A stretch of DNA of 64,000 bases from Micromonospora costi. Lineage in GTDB: Bacteria > Actinomycetota > Actinomycetes > Mycobacteriales > Micromonosporaceae. Location: positions 113,265 through 177,264 of the forward strand of contig NZ_RBAN01000008.1 in the NCBI RefSeq assembly GCF_003626655.1. Reading direction: 5' to 3'. Below are positions 53,347 to 62,137 of the stretch, one piece after another. Each line of letters opens with the position of its first letter. Position 1 is the stretch's first letter. Made by a program: the position numbers and the translations under genes. Under the pieces are notes generated by a model. The model saw only the letters and a list, made by a program, of their open reading frames with translations. It was not told the DNA's origin and made no database searches.

Positions 53347-53410
53347 GGAGCGTCATGTCCTTCGGGTAGGTGAGCATTCCCAGGTGGTTGGACATGAACG
53401 CAGCGCGCAT
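53309..53410 (-). CDS. Possible leader peptide overlapping the tet start
   Basis: A 33-codon frame, MRAAFMSNHLGMLTYPKDMT and on to a stop at 53309, is preceded by GAGAGG 9 bases before its ATG. It overlaps the start of the ribosomal-protection gene by 38 bases in another frame. TetM-type genes are often controlled by leader translation, so ribosome stalling here could raise tet expression. A chance frame cannot be excluded. Confidence 0.4.
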   Translation of the reverse strand: MRAAFMSNHLGMLTYPKDMTLREDPQRRDPGAC

Positions 53411-53494
53411 CTTCCGTTTCCTCTCGTCGGTCGCCGGTGCCCACCCAGTCGACCAGGCTCGACCGTGGCGGGCAACCGAAATAGCCGCCCGGGC

Positions 53495-53527
53495 CGCGGC
53501 CCCCACCGGTGCCGGGTGGGGGCCGCG
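53495..53527 (-). terminator. Hairpin terminator after the GH43-like gene
   Basis: A perfect 13-bp stem (CGCGGCCCCCACC with complement) with a 7-base loop, 36 bases beyond the stop of the glycosidase gene and upstream of the tet leader. Confidence 0.7.
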
Positions 53528-53562
53528 AGCTCGGGCGGCGGTCACCGCCGTGGGCGGTCGCG

Positions 53563-54915
53563 TCAGGCGGCGCCCTGGTCGTGCGGCACGGTCACGGTCA
53601 CCGCGCAGCCGACGGGCCGGCCGATCTCGTCGTGCCCGCCGTACGTCAGGGTGTAGACGCGGTCCCCGCCGTTGCCAGACCGTTCCGCGCGGAGCCGGCC
53701 GGCCGTGTCCGGGGTTCCGGTGGTGAAGTCGCTGACGTCCGCGGCGTCACCGCCGGTCACGCCCGTCAGGGCGAACGCGTTCGGGCCGAGGACCCCGTCG
53801 GGCAGGTCCACAGTCACGGCGACGTCGACCATTTCGTGGTTCGGCGGCCAGAGCACCGGCCGGTCCACCGTGCAATTGAGCTGCCGGGTGGGCACCGGTT
53901 CGGGCAGGGTCGCCACGGCGTGGCCGATCGTCGCGGTGAGCCGCCCGCCGGCCTCGTAGTACATATGGGCGGTGCGGCCGTCGAAGTAGAACGTCGGGGC
54001 GGCCGAGCGGCCCAGGTCCGGTGCGGCCGTCATCGAGTCGTGGACGACCCCGAGGTGGATCTCCTGGTCGAAGTTCTCGCCGACGTCCACGGCGTGCATG
54101 TTGCCGTCGGCCGCGTGGTAGATCACCAGGTTGCGGTCCTGCCAGCGCAGGAAGAACGGGCCGGAGGCGTTCGGGCCCTCGTCGCCCTGCGGGGTCACCA
54201 GCGGTTCGGGCTGGATGGTCCAGGTGCGGGCGTCCGGCGAGACCGCCCAACGGATCCGCCGGGACACCGGCCCGGTCGGCCCGGGCGCCGCGGCCGTCGG
54301 GTTGTCCATGAACACCATCAGGTAGCGGCTGCCGAGCCGCGGGATCGCCTGTTCGAACACCCGGGCGTACGAGGTCTCGCCGCCCGTGGTGGCGTCCCGG
54401 CTTACCGCGGTGCCGCCGTAGCTGAAGTGGATGCCGTCCTCGGATGTGGCGTACCGGGTGATCGAGTTCTCGCCGTGGTAGTAGAGGAAGAGCTTGCGCT
54501 CGCCCTCGATCCACACGGCGTGCGGCGACGAGACGTGGCTGACCGTCGAGTAGTACGGCAGCCAGGTGTTGCTGACGAGCGGGTTGCCCGTGTACTCGGT
54601 CCAGGGGCCGTCGATCGAGTCCGCGTAGGCCAGGGCGATGCCGCCGGGACGCTCGTGCGGGGCGTAGTACAGGTAGTAGGTGCCGAGCGGGTCCGGGAAG
54701 TAGTCGGCCGCCCGGATGACGCTGGGGAAGATGAACTCGTTGGTCGGGTTGTACGCGAGGGCCGCCTTGTCGAACGCGGTGCCGACGTAGCTGAACTGGG
54801 GGAAGTCGATCCCCGGCTCGGCGGCGACCGCGGGGGTGCCGGCCACGGCGGTGACCAGCAGGCCGGCGCCGACCGCGGCGGCGGCGCGGCGCGCCGGTGC
54901 GAGGGCTCTCGTCAT
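53563..54915 (-). CDS. Secreted GH43/GH32-like beta-propeller glycosidase
   Basis: A 450-residue exported protein. The ATG at 54915 has GAGAGGAAG upstream, and residues 1-32 form a signal peptide ending TPAVAA. Propeller-type repeats include NEFIFPSVIRAADYFPDPLG, YYLYYAPHERPGGIALAYAD, SIDGPWTEYTGNPL, VSSPHAVWIEGERKLFLYYH and TSEDGIHF. These fit a five-bladed GH43-like fold. The C-terminal 120 residues (from about 330) form a separate Ig-like domain, with VLWPPNHEMVDVAVTV. It diverges from the LacI gene and its promoter is covered by a LacI operator, so it belongs to the same regulon and probably releases the sugar imported by that operon. Confidence 0.75.
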   Translation of the reverse strand: MTRALAPARRAAAAVGAGLLVTAVAGTPAVAAEPGIDFPQFSYVGTAFDKAALAYNPTNEFIFPSVIRAADYFPDPLGTYYLYYAPHERPGGIALAYADSIDGPWTEYTGNPLVSNTWLPYYSTVSHVSSPHAVWIEGERKLFLYYHGENSITRYATSEDGIHFSYGGTAVSRDATTGGETSYARVFEQAIPRLGSRYLMVFMDNPTAAAPGPTGPVSRRIRWAVSPDARTWTIQPEPLVTPQGDEGPNASGPFFLRWQDRNLVIYHAADGNMHAVDVGENFDQEIHLGVVHDSMTAAPDLGRSAAPTFYFDGRTAHMYYEAGGRLTATIGHAVATLPEPVPTRQLNCTVDRPVLWPPNHEMVDVAVTVDLPDGVLGPNAFALTGVTGGDAADVSDFTTGTPDTAGRLRAERSGNGGDRVYTLTYGGHDEIGRPVGCAVTVTVPHDQGAA

Positions 54916-55127
54916 GCGTCTTCCTCTCGGGACGGAATCGGTTCGCCCGGCCGGTGCGGACGGCCGAGGGGTGGTCCGTCGGCGCCGGCCCGCGGGCGCG
55001 GGTCGTCGCCGGACGGGCGACAGGGGACGGTTCCGGGGTCGCGCCCGGTTGGAGGGGCCGGACGCGTGGTGACGCTCGGTGAGGCAGGCACGGTGGGGAA
55101 CGCCGGGCATCCGTGCCGTCCCGGCGC

Positions 55128-55143
55128 GCTAATACGTATTAGC
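55128..55143. promoter_or_regulatory. LacI-type operator O1
   Basis: GCTAATACGTATTAGC is a perfect 16-bp palindrome with the central CG expected of LacI-family sites. It lies about 9 bases downstream of the predicted leftward transcription start, so it would block the GH43-like gene. Confidence 0.85.
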
Positions 55144-55158
55144 AACCGTGTTTCTCGA

Positions 55159-55188
55159 ATGTTGCGCGCCGCCGCGCGCCTCTGTCAA
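55159..55188 (-). promoter_or_regulatory. Promoter of the GH43-like gene
   Basis: On the minus strand TTGACA (complement of 55183-55188) and CAACAT (complement of 55159-55164) are 18 bp apart. The predicted start is near 55152, just upstream of O1. Confidence 0.55.
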
Positions 55189-55249
55189 GAGGTGCCCGCC
55201 GAATCGGCCGGCACGCGAGGCTGATCCACCGCTCAGTCGGTCACGATTC

Positions 55250-55265
55250 GGCTAATACGCATTAC
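55250..55265. promoter_or_regulatory. LacI-type operator O2, imperfect
   Basis: GCTAATACGCATTACT matches O1 in 13 of 16 positions. It lies between O1 and O3, about 122 and 101 bp from them, which would allow looping. Confidence 0.6.
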
Positions 55266-55348
55266 TCCTGCGGGTTCACCGGACGGAAATCTGCGCTCAC
55301 CCTCTTGACACCGGCCGGGTCGGGCGGCCAGAGTCCTCCGTACACCAA

Positions 55349-55368
55349 GCGCTAATGCGTATTAGCGC
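55349..55368. promoter_or_regulatory. LacI-type operator O3
   Basis: GCGCTAATGCGTATTAGCGC, nearly palindromic over 20 bp, ends 17 bases before the lacI-type GTG. It would control the regulator and the downstream operon. Confidence 0.85.
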
Positions 55369-55385
55369 CGTGGGAAGGACCCCCC

Positions 55386-56432
55386 GTGACCGCTACCCCC
55401 CGTCGCGTCACCCAGCGTGACATCGCCCGGTTGGCCGGCGTCAGCCAGGCCACCGTGTCGCTGGTGCTCAACAACCGGGCCGACGCCGACGTCCGCATCG
55501 CCCCGGAGACCCGGGACCGCGTGCTGCGCGTGATCGCCGAGACCGGCTACGCGGCCGACCCGGTCGCCCGCCGGCTCGCCGCCCGCTTCAACCGGATCAT
55601 CGGCGTGTTCACCTACGAACCCGCGTTCCCCAGCGGCAGCCGCGACTTCTTCCACCCGTTCCTGCTCGGCATCGAGGAGTACGCCGAACGGGTCGGGTGC
55701 GACCTGCTGCTGTTCACGAGCGCGCCCGTGGTCGACGGTCGGCGGCGCATCTTCCACCAGGACAACCGGCTGCGCCTGGCCGACGGCTGCCTCCTGCTGG
55801 GTCGCGAGATCGACGGCGAGGAGCTGCACCGCCTCAACCGGGAGGGCTACCCGTACGTGGCGGTCGGCCGTCGCGACGACGCCGGCGGCCCGGTCCCCTA
55901 CGTGGGCGCCGACTACGCCGCCGCCGTGGCGAAGCTGGTCGAGCGGGCCCGCGCGCACGGCCACCGCCGGATGACGTACCTGAGCATGGGCATGACGGCG
56001 GAGTCCTCGGAGGACCGGCAGCGCGGGTACGTCGCCGGCGCCGACGGCGCCGAGAGCGCCCGCCACCGCCCGGCGGACGCCGCGAACGCCGACGCGGTCC
56101 TCGACGACCTTCTCGCCGACCGGACCACGGTCGCCTTCGTGGAGGACTTCGCCACCGCCGTGGCGCTGGAGCGGGCCGCCCGGCGCCGGGGGCTCTCCGT
56201 GCCCGGCGACCTGTCGCTCGTGACGCTGGGCGATCCGACCTCCCCCGTCCCGACCGATCTCACCTTCACCGGGTTCCACATCCCGCGCGAGGAGATGGGT
56301 CGCCAGTCGGTGGAGGTGCTCACCCACGTCATCGACGGCAGCGCCACGGGCGTCCAGCAGCGGCTGCTGCCCTGCGAGCTCGTCGAGGGGGACACCCTCG
56401 GCGCCCCCGAACCGGCGGTCGACCGCGCCTGA
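55386..56432 (+). CDS. LacI-family transcriptional regulator
   Basis: A 348-residue regulator. The HTH is RVTQRDIARLAGVSQATVSL with the hinge helix region GYAADPVARRLAARF. The periplasmic-binding-like sensor domain starts IIGVFTYEP and includes YPYVAVGRRD, RMTYLSMGM, TVAFVEDFATAVAL and SLVTLGDP. GTG at 55386 has GGAAGGA upstream. Three matching operators lie before it and before the divergent glycosidase. The inducer is probably the sugar handled by this locus. Confidence 0.94.
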   Translation: MTATPRRVTQRDIARLAGVSQATVSLVLNNRADADVRIAPETRDRVLRVIAETGYAADPVARRLAARFNRIIGVFTYEPAFPSGSRDFFHPFLLGIEEYAERVGCDLLLFTSAPVVDGRRRIFHQDNRLRLADGCLLLGREIDGEELHRLNREGYPYVAVGRRDDAGGPVPYVGADYAAAVAKLVERARAHGHRRMTYLSMGMTAESSEDRQRGYVAGADGAESARHRPADAANADAVLDDLLADRTTVAFVEDFATAVALERAARRRGLSVPGDLSLVTLGDPTSPVPTDLTFTGFHIPREEMGRQSVEVLTHVIDGSATGVQQRLLPCELVEGDTLGAPEPAVDRA

Positions 56433-56461
56433 GCGGCGACCGCGCAACCGGAAGGAAGCAA

Positions 56462-58066
56462 GTGGTACAGATGCGTGCGGACGTCCTCGTCGTGGGTGGC
56501 GGGCTGGGCGGCGTCGCGGCGGCCCTCGCGGCGGCCCGCGCCGGCCGGTCGGTCATCCTCACCGAGGAGTTCGACTGGCTCGGCGGGCAGCTCACCAGCC
56601 AGGCCGTCCCCCCGGACGAGCACTCCTGGATCGAGCAGTTCGGCGCCACCGCGAGCTACCGGGCGCTGCGCAACGGCATCCGGGACTACTACCGCCGGCA
56701 CTACCCGCTCACCGAGCGCTCCCGTGCCTGGACCGACCTCAACCCGGGCGCCGGCTGGGTCAGCCGCCTCTGCCACGAGCCCCGGGTGGCCGTCGCCGTG
56801 CTGGAGGGCATGCTCGCGCCGTACCGGGGCTCGGGCCGGCTCACCGTGCTCCAGCCGTACCGACCCGTGGCCGTGGCCACCGACGGGGACCGGGTCGTCG
56901 GTGTGACCGTGGCCCACCGGGACCGGGACGAGCAGATCGACCTCACCGCCCCGTACGTGCTGGACGCCACCGAGGCCGGCGACCTGCTGCCACTGTCCGG
57001 CACCGAGTACGTGACCGGGTTCGAGTCGCAGGCGCAGACCGGCGAGCCCAGCGCGCCCGCCGAGGCGCAGCCCATGAACATGCAGGCGGTCTCGGTCTGC
57101 TTCGCCATCGACCACGTCGACGGCGACCACACGATCGACCGGCCCGCCGCGTACGACTTCTGGCGCGACTACAAGCCCGACTTCTGGGGCGACCGGCTGC
57201 TGTCCTGGCGCTCCCCGCACCCGCGCACGCTGGAGATCGTCGAGCGCAGCTTCACCCCCAACCCGGACGACGACCCGCTCACGGTCAACGCCGACCAGCG
57301 GCTCAACCCCGGCGACGGCAACCTGTGGACGTTCCGGCGCATCGCCGCGCGGCGCAACTTCACCGGCGGTTCGTACGGCAGCGACATCACCCTCGTGAAC
57401 TGGCCGATGATCGACTACTTCGAGGGTCCGGTCATCGACGTGCCGAACGCGTCCTGGCACCTGGCCAAGGCGCGGGAGCTGTCGCTGTCGGTCCTGTACT
57501 GGCTCCAGACCGAGGCGCCCCGGCCCGACGGCGGCACCGGCTTCCCCGGGCTGCGGCTGCGTGGCGACGTGACCGGCAGCCGGGACGGGCTGGCGCAGGC
57601 CCCGTACATCCGCGAGTCGCGCCGCATCCGGGCCGAGTACACGGTGGTCGAGCAGGACCTGTCCCTCGCCGTACGCGGCGCGCACGGCGCCGTGAACTAC
57701 CCGGACGCGGTCGGCGTGGGCATGTACCGCATCGACCTGCACCCGTCCACCGGCGGCGACAACTACATCGACGTGGGCTCCTGCCCGTTCGAGATCCCGC
57801 TCGGCGCGCTGATCCCGCAGCGTGTGGAGAACCTGCTGCCGGCCGGCAAGAACATCGGCACCACGCACATCACCAACGGCAGCTACCGGCTGCACCCGGT
57901 CGAGTGGAACGTCGGCGAGGTCGCCGGCCTGCTCGCCGACTTCTGTCTGGCACGGGGCGAGTCCCCGCGCGCGGTCCGCAGCACCCCCCGTCTGCTGGCC
58001 GACTTCCAGGACCGCATCTCGTCGGCCGGCGTGGAGCTGCGCTGGCCGGCGATCGCGGGCTACTGA
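56462..58066 (+). CDS. FAD-dependent oxidoreductase
   Basis: A 534-residue flavoprotein of the FAD_oxidored (PF12831) group. The N-terminal dinucleotide motif is DVLVVGGGLGGVAAALAAAR with TEEFDWLGGQLTSQ. The distal FAD region is VENLLPAGKNIGTTHITNGS. There is no signal peptide. GTG at 56462 has GGAAGGAAG 3-9 bases upstream; the ATG at 56471 is less well placed. The family oxidises varied sugar or sugar-acid substrates, and the reaction here is unknown. It is the first gene after lacI, 29 bases away. Confidence 0.85.
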   Translation: MVQMRADVLVVGGGLGGVAAALAAARAGRSVILTEEFDWLGGQLTSQAVPPDEHSWIEQFGATASYRALRNGIRDYYRRHYPLTERSRAWTDLNPGAGWVSRLCHEPRVAVAVLEGMLAPYRGSGRLTVLQPYRPVAVATDGDRVVGVTVAHRDRDEQIDLTAPYVLDATEAGDLLPLSGTEYVTGFESQAQTGEPSAPAEAQPMNMQAVSVCFAIDHVDGDHTIDRPAAYDFWRDYKPDFWGDRLLSWRSPHPRTLEIVERSFTPNPDDDPLTVNADQRLNPGDGNLWTFRRIAARRNFTGGSYGSDITLVNWPMIDYFEGPVIDVPNASWHLAKARELSLSVLYWLQTEAPRPDGGTGFPGLRLRGDVTGSRDGLAQAPYIRESRRIRAEYTVVEQDLSLAVRGAHGAVNYPDAVGVGMYRIDLHPSTGGDNYIDVGSCPFEIPLGALIPQRVENLLPAGKNIGTTHITNGSYRLHPVEWNVGEVAGLLADFCLARGESPRAVRSTPRLLADFQDRISSAGVELRWPAIAGY

Positions 58067-58083
58067 ATCCCCCGGAGGAGATG

Positions 58084-59370
58084 ATGGTGAAACGAGGAAA
58101 GGGACTGCGGATCGGCGCGGCGGCGCTGGCCGGCGTGCTGGCGCTGTCCGCCTGCGGCGGCGGCGGTGACGAGGGCGGTGACGGCCCGGCCAACCTCCGG
58201 ATGACGGTGTGGTCGGCCAACGAGGCGCACCTGAAGCTGCTCAACGACATCGCCGACGAGTACCGCCAGAACCACCCGGACGTCAGCGGCATCACGTTCG
58301 ACCCGCTGCCGTTCGACACCTACACCACGACGCTGACCACCCAGATCGCCGGCGGCAACGCCCCCGACCTGGCCTGGATCTTCGAGAACTCGGCCCCCGA
58401 CTTCGTGGCCTCCGGCGCGCTGCTGCCGCTGGACGACACGCTCAAGAAGGCCGAGGGCTACCAGTACGACGACCTCTCCCCCGCCACGCTCAAGCTGTGG
58501 CAGGACGGCGGGAAGCTCTACGCGTACCCCTTCTCCACCTCGCCCTTCGGTGTCTTCGTGAACACCGACATGCTCAAGAAGGCCGGGCAGAAGACGCCGG
58601 CGGAGCTGATCGCCGCCGGGCAGTGGACGTGGGACGCGGCGCTCGCCGCCGCCAGCGCCACCCAGAAGGCGACCGGCAAGGCGGGCCTGGTGATCCGCGA
58701 CTTCGACTACAAGGGCTGGGACAACCTGTCCACCTTCTGGACGGGCTGGGGCGCCGAGGCGTGGAGCGCGGACGGGAAGTCGTGCGGCTTCGCGGCACCG
58801 GAGATGGTCGACGCCATGACCACCCTCCACAAGGCGATCTTCACTGACAAGGCGCTGCCCGGCCCGGGCACCACGGCCGACTTCTTCGCCGGCGACGCGG
58901 CCATGACGATCACCCAGATCTCCCGCGCTTCGCTGCTGAAGGACAACGGCTTCGCCTGGGACCTGGTCCCGCTGCCGGCCGGCCCGAAGGGTAACTACGC
59001 CGTGGTCGGCCAGGCCGGCATCGGCGTGCTGAAGAAGAGCAAGCACGCGGACGCGGCCGCGGACTTCCTCGCCTTCCTCAGCAACCCCACCAACTCGGCG
59101 AAGCTCGCCCAGTTCTTCCCGCCGCCGCGGCAGTCCCAGCTGACCGCGGAGACGCTCGCGAAGACGAACCCGAAGCTCAAGCCGGAGCAGCTGCAGAAGG
59201 TCGTCATCGACGGCATCACCAGCGGCGTCGTGAAGCCCAACCACGCCGGGCAGGCCGAACTGAGCCAGCAGGTACGCGCCGGCCTCGACCCGCTGTGGAA
59301 GCCGGACGCGGACGTGAAGGCCGTCCTGGACGGCGTCTGCGCCAAGATCCAGCCGATGCTGGCGAAGTAA
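58084..59370 (+). CDS. Sugar ABC transporter substrate-binding lipoprotein
   Basis: A 428-residue binding protein. The signal peptide ends ALSAC before GGGGDEGG, a clear lipobox. Mature motifs are RMTVWSANEAHLKLLNDIAD, QIAGGNAPDLAWIFENSAPD and YPFSTSPFGVFVNTDMLKKA. GGAGG lies 5 bases before the ATG at 58084; ATG 58081 is too close to it and GTG 58087 is also possible. It is a CUT1 protein, and the sugar is not identifiable from sequence. Confidence 0.9.
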   Translation: MVKRGKGLRIGAAALAGVLALSACGGGGDEGGDGPANLRMTVWSANEAHLKLLNDIADEYRQNHPDVSGITFDPLPFDTYTTTLTTQIAGGNAPDLAWIFENSAPDFVASGALLPLDDTLKKAEGYQYDDLSPATLKLWQDGGKLYAYPFSTSPFGVFVNTDMLKKAGQKTPAELIAAGQWTWDAALAAASATQKATGKAGLVIRDFDYKGWDNLSTFWTGWGAEAWSADGKSCGFAAPEMVDAMTTLHKAIFTDKALPGPGTTADFFAGDAAMTITQISRASLLKDNGFAWDLVPLPAGPKGNYAVVGQAGIGVLKKSKHADAAADFLAFLSNPTNSAKLAQFFPPPRQSQLTAETLAKTNPKLKPEQLQKVVIDGITSGVVKPNHAGQAELSQQVRAGLDPLWKPDADVKAVLDGVCAKIQPMLAK

Positions 59371-59382
59371 GGCAGCCGGACC

Positions 59383-60333
59383 ATGTCCCAGACGGACATC
59401 CGGGTGGGCGGGGCGCAGGCCCCGCCCACCGCGGCCCGCCCGCCGCGGCCGTGGTGGACCAGCCGCCGCCGCGACCAGCTCGCCGGCTACCTGTTCATCG
59501 CCCCGCAGCTGATCGGCAGCCTGCTCTTCGTGTTCCTGCCGCTCGTGCTGGTCGTCTGGTACAGCCTGCACGAGTGGAACGTGCTCGCCGGCACGTTCGA
59601 CTTCGTGGGCCCCGACAACTACTCGGCGCTGGCCGACGACCCGAACCTCGGGTCGATGCTGCGGGCCACCGGCCTGTTCTCCGTGGGCCTGGTGGTGTTC
59701 AACCTCGCCCTGGCACTGCTGCTCGCCGTCCTGCTCAACCAGAGGCTGCGCGGCACCATCGTCTTCCGCACCATCTTCTTCTCGCCGGTGGTCGTCTCGC
59801 TGGTGGCCTGGACGATCGTCTGGGGCTTCCTGCTGCAGGACAACGGCGGGGTCAACGGGCTGCTCGACACGATCGGTGTGGACGGGCCGAACTGGTTGCG
59901 GGGCGAGGGCACCGCGATGTTCTCGGTGATCATCGTGCAGGTGTTCAAGAACGTCGGCCTGAACATGGTGCTGTTCCTCGCGGCCCTCCAGGGCGTCCCC
60001 GCCGAGCTGTACGAGGCCGCCGAGGTCGACGGCGCGAGCCGGATGCGGCAGTTCTGGCGGATCACCGTGCCGCTGATCAGCCCGACGATCCTGCTCACCT
60101 CGATCATCACGGTGGTCGGGTCGTTGCAGGTCTTCGCCCAGATCGCGGTGCTCACGCAGGGTGGGCCGGGCACCTCCACCACCGTGCTCGTCTACTACCT
60201 GTACCAGCAGGCGTTCCAGTTCCATCACTTCGGCTACGGCGCGACCCTGTCGATCCTGCTGTTCGGCATCGTGCTCGCGCTCACCGTCCTGCAGTGGCAG
60301 ATGCGCAAGAGGTGGGTCTTCCATGAGTCGTAA
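59383..60333 (+). CDS. Sugar ABC transporter permease (MalF type)
   Basis: A 316-residue permease with six predicted helices; DQLAGYLFIAPQLIGSLLFV starts the first. The EAA loop is AAEVDGASRMRQFWRITVPL and VLTQGGPGTSTTVLVYYLYQ is a usual family stretch. It overlaps the next permease by 11 bases. Confidence 0.93.
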   Translation: MSQTDIRVGGAQAPPTAARPPRPWWTSRRRDQLAGYLFIAPQLIGSLLFVFLPLVLVVWYSLHEWNVLAGTFDFVGPDNYSALADDPNLGSMLRATGLFSVGLVVFNLALALLLAVLLNQRLRGTIVFRTIFFSPVVVSLVAWTIVWGFLLQDNGGVNGLLDTIGVDGPNWLRGEGTAMFSVIIVQVFKNVGLNMVLFLAALQGVPAELYEAAEVDGASRMRQFWRITVPLISPTILLTSIITVVGSLQVFAQIAVLTQGGPGTSTTVLVYYLYQQAFQFHHFGYGATLSILLFGIVLALTVLQWQMRKRWVFHES

Positions 60334-61165
60334 CCTGTCGCCCCGGGCCAAGCTGGTGCTCTACGGGGTGCTGCTGGTGCTGGCGATCCCGTTCGTCTTC
60401 CCCACCTGGTGGATGGTCACCTCGTCGCTGAAGCCGGTGGCGGACATCTTCGCCTTCCCGCCGCAGCTGCTGCCGGCGCACCCGCAGCTCGACGCGTACC
60501 AGCGGGTGTTCGAGCTGCAGCCGTTCGGCCGGCAGTACCTGAACAGCCTCTACATCGCCCTGGTGGTCACCGTCGGCACGCTCGCGGTGTCCGCGCTGTC
60601 CGGGTACGCCTTCGCCCGGATCCGGTTCCGGGGCCAGAACGTGCTCTTCCTGGTGGTCCTCGCCGGCCTGCTCATCCCGAGCGAGGTCACGATCGTGCCG
60701 CTGTTCCAGATGTTCTTCAAGCTGGGCCTGATCGACACCCACTGGCCGCTCATCCTGGTGCCCATCCTCGGCGCGCCGAGCGTGCTGGCGACGTTCATCA
60801 TGCGGCAGTTCTTCATCAGCCTCCCCGGCGAGCTGGAGGAGGCGGCCCGCGTCGACGGGCTCGGCCGCTTCGCCACGTTCTGGAAGGTCGCGCTGCCGCT
60901 GTCCCGGCCCGCGTTGGGGGCGGTGGCGATCTTCACGTTCCTGCACAGCTGGAACCTCTACCTGGAGCCGATCGTGTTCCTCTCCACGCCGGAGAAGTTC
61001 ACGCTGCCCCAGGCGCTCACCCAGTTCGTGGACGCCTACGGCGGCCCGATGTGGAACGTGCAGCTGGCCGCCGCGTCCCTCACCGCGCTGCCGGTTCTCG
61101 TGGTCTTCGTCATCGCGCAGAAGCAGTTCGTCGAGGGCCTCGCGCACACCGGTCTCAAGGGATGA
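60323..61165 (+). CDS. Sugar ABC transporter permease (MalG type)
   Basis: A 280-residue permease, starting at ATG 60323 inside the previous gene. FVFPTWWMVTSSLKPVADIF, YAFARIRFRGQNVLFLVVLA and the EAA loop ARVDGLGRFATFWKVALPLS identify the family. There is no ATPase gene in this operon, so it probably shares one from elsewhere, as is usual in actinomycetes. The stop overlaps the ROK start by ATGA. Confidence 0.93.
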   Translation: MSRNLSPRAKLVLYGVLLVLAIPFVFPTWWMVTSSLKPVADIFAFPPQLLPAHPQLDAYQRVFELQPFGRQYLNSLYIALVVTVGTLAVSALSGYAFARIRFRGQNVLFLVVLAGLLIPSEVTIVPLFQMFFKLGLIDTHWPLILVPILGAPSVLATFIMRQFFISLPGELEEAARVDGLGRFATFWKVALPLSRPALGAVAIFTFLHSWNLYLEPIVFLSTPEKFTLPQALTQFVDAYGGPMWNVQLAAASLTALPVLVVFVIAQKQFVEGLAHTGLKG

Positions 61166-62064
61166 CCGGCGCGGCCGTGGTGGGCCTCGACATCGGCGGC
61201 ACCAAGACGGTGGCCGCGCTGGTCGGCCCGGACGGCACCGTGCTCGACCGGCGCCGGGCGCCCACGCCGGCGTCGTCCGGGCCCGAGGCGGTGCTGGACA
61301 CGGCCGCGCGGCTCGCCACGGACCTGCTGCCCGCGGCGGGCGCCGGGCCGGTCGGCGTGGGCACCGCGGGCACCGTCGACCCGGCGACCGGCGCCATCCG
61401 GTACGCGACCGACAGCCTTCCGGGCTGGGCCGGCACCCCGGTCGCCGACGCGCTCGCCCGGCGGCTCGGCCGGCCGGTGCGGGTCGGCAACGACGTGCAC
61501 GCCGCCGCGCTCGGCGAGTGCTGGGCCGGCGCGGGCCGGGGCAGCGCGCACGTGCTGCTGGTCGCGGTCGGCACCGGGCTCGGCGGGGCGCTCGTCCGCG
61601 ACGGCCGGATCGACACCGGCGCCCGCGGTGCGGCCGGTGCCGTCGCCCACCTTCCGGCGCCCGGCGCCGAGCGAATGCGCTGCGGCTGCGGCCGGTACGG
61701 GCACCTGGAGGCGATCGCCTCCGGCACCGGGCTGGCCGCCGCGTACGCCGCACGGACCGGTGCCCGCATCGAGGGCCGGGAGGTCGCCGAGCGGGCGGCG
61801 GCCGGCGAGGAGGCGGCCCGTACGGTGCTCGACCGCGCCGGCGCGGCGCTCGGCGGCGCCCTCGCCGGGCTCGTGGCCCTGCTCGACCCGACCGTCGTGC
61901 TCGTGGCCGGCGGGGCGGCCGAGGCGATGCTGCCCACCACCCTGGCCGCGTACGCCGCCGAGCTGCCGCCGGCCTGGGCGGAGGTGCCGCTGCGGGCCGC
62001 GGCCCTCGGCGGAGACGCCGTCGCCGTCGGTGCCGCCCGGATGGCCATGGCCGCGCAGGCATGA
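61162..62064 (+). CDS. ROK-family sugar kinase
   Basis: A 300-residue kinase. The phosphate-binding motif is VVGLDIGGTKTVAAL, with NDVHAAALGECWAGAGR and VAVGTGLGGALV. The zinc motif reads CGCGRYGHLE, so the usual third Cys of CxCGxxGCxE is His. Next to a NanE gene it may phosphorylate N-acetylmannosamine, but ROK enzymes also act on glucose and other sugars. It overlaps the upstream permease by ATGA. Confidence 0.85.
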   Translation: MTGAAVVGLDIGGTKTVAALVGPDGTVLDRRRAPTPASSGPEAVLDTAARLATDLLPAAGAGPVGVGTAGTVDPATGAIRYATDSLPGWAGTPVADALARRLGRPVRVGNDVHAAALGECWAGAGRGSAHVLLVAVGTGLGGALVRDGRIDTGARGAAGAVAHLPAPGAERMRCGCGRYGHLEAIASGTGLAAAYAARTGARIEGREVAERAAAGEEAARTVLDRAGAALGGALAGLVALLDPTVVLVAGGAAEAMLPTTLAAYAAELPPAWAEVPLRAAALGGDAVAVGAARMAMAAQA

Positions 62065-62137
62065 CGGCGGGACCCGACCGCGCCGCCCGGCCGGCGGCGC
62101 ACCCGTTCACGACGACGCGACAAGGAGACCCCTACCG

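Larger units (their letters stand above)
54916..55385. other. 470-bp divergent control region with three LacI operators
   Basis: This gap between the GH43-like and lacI-type genes contains operators O1-O3 and the leftward promoter, listed separately. A TTGACA at 55304-55309 might be the -35 of the rightward operon; the best -10 (CAGAGT, 55329-55334) has a 19-bp spacer, so it is weak. No gene is seen. Confidence 0.6.

Noticed and set aside
53309..53545. Longer form of the tet leader frame (78 codons)
   Set aside because: The upstream part runs through the terminator hairpin and has no SD; only the shorter 33-codon form is plausible.
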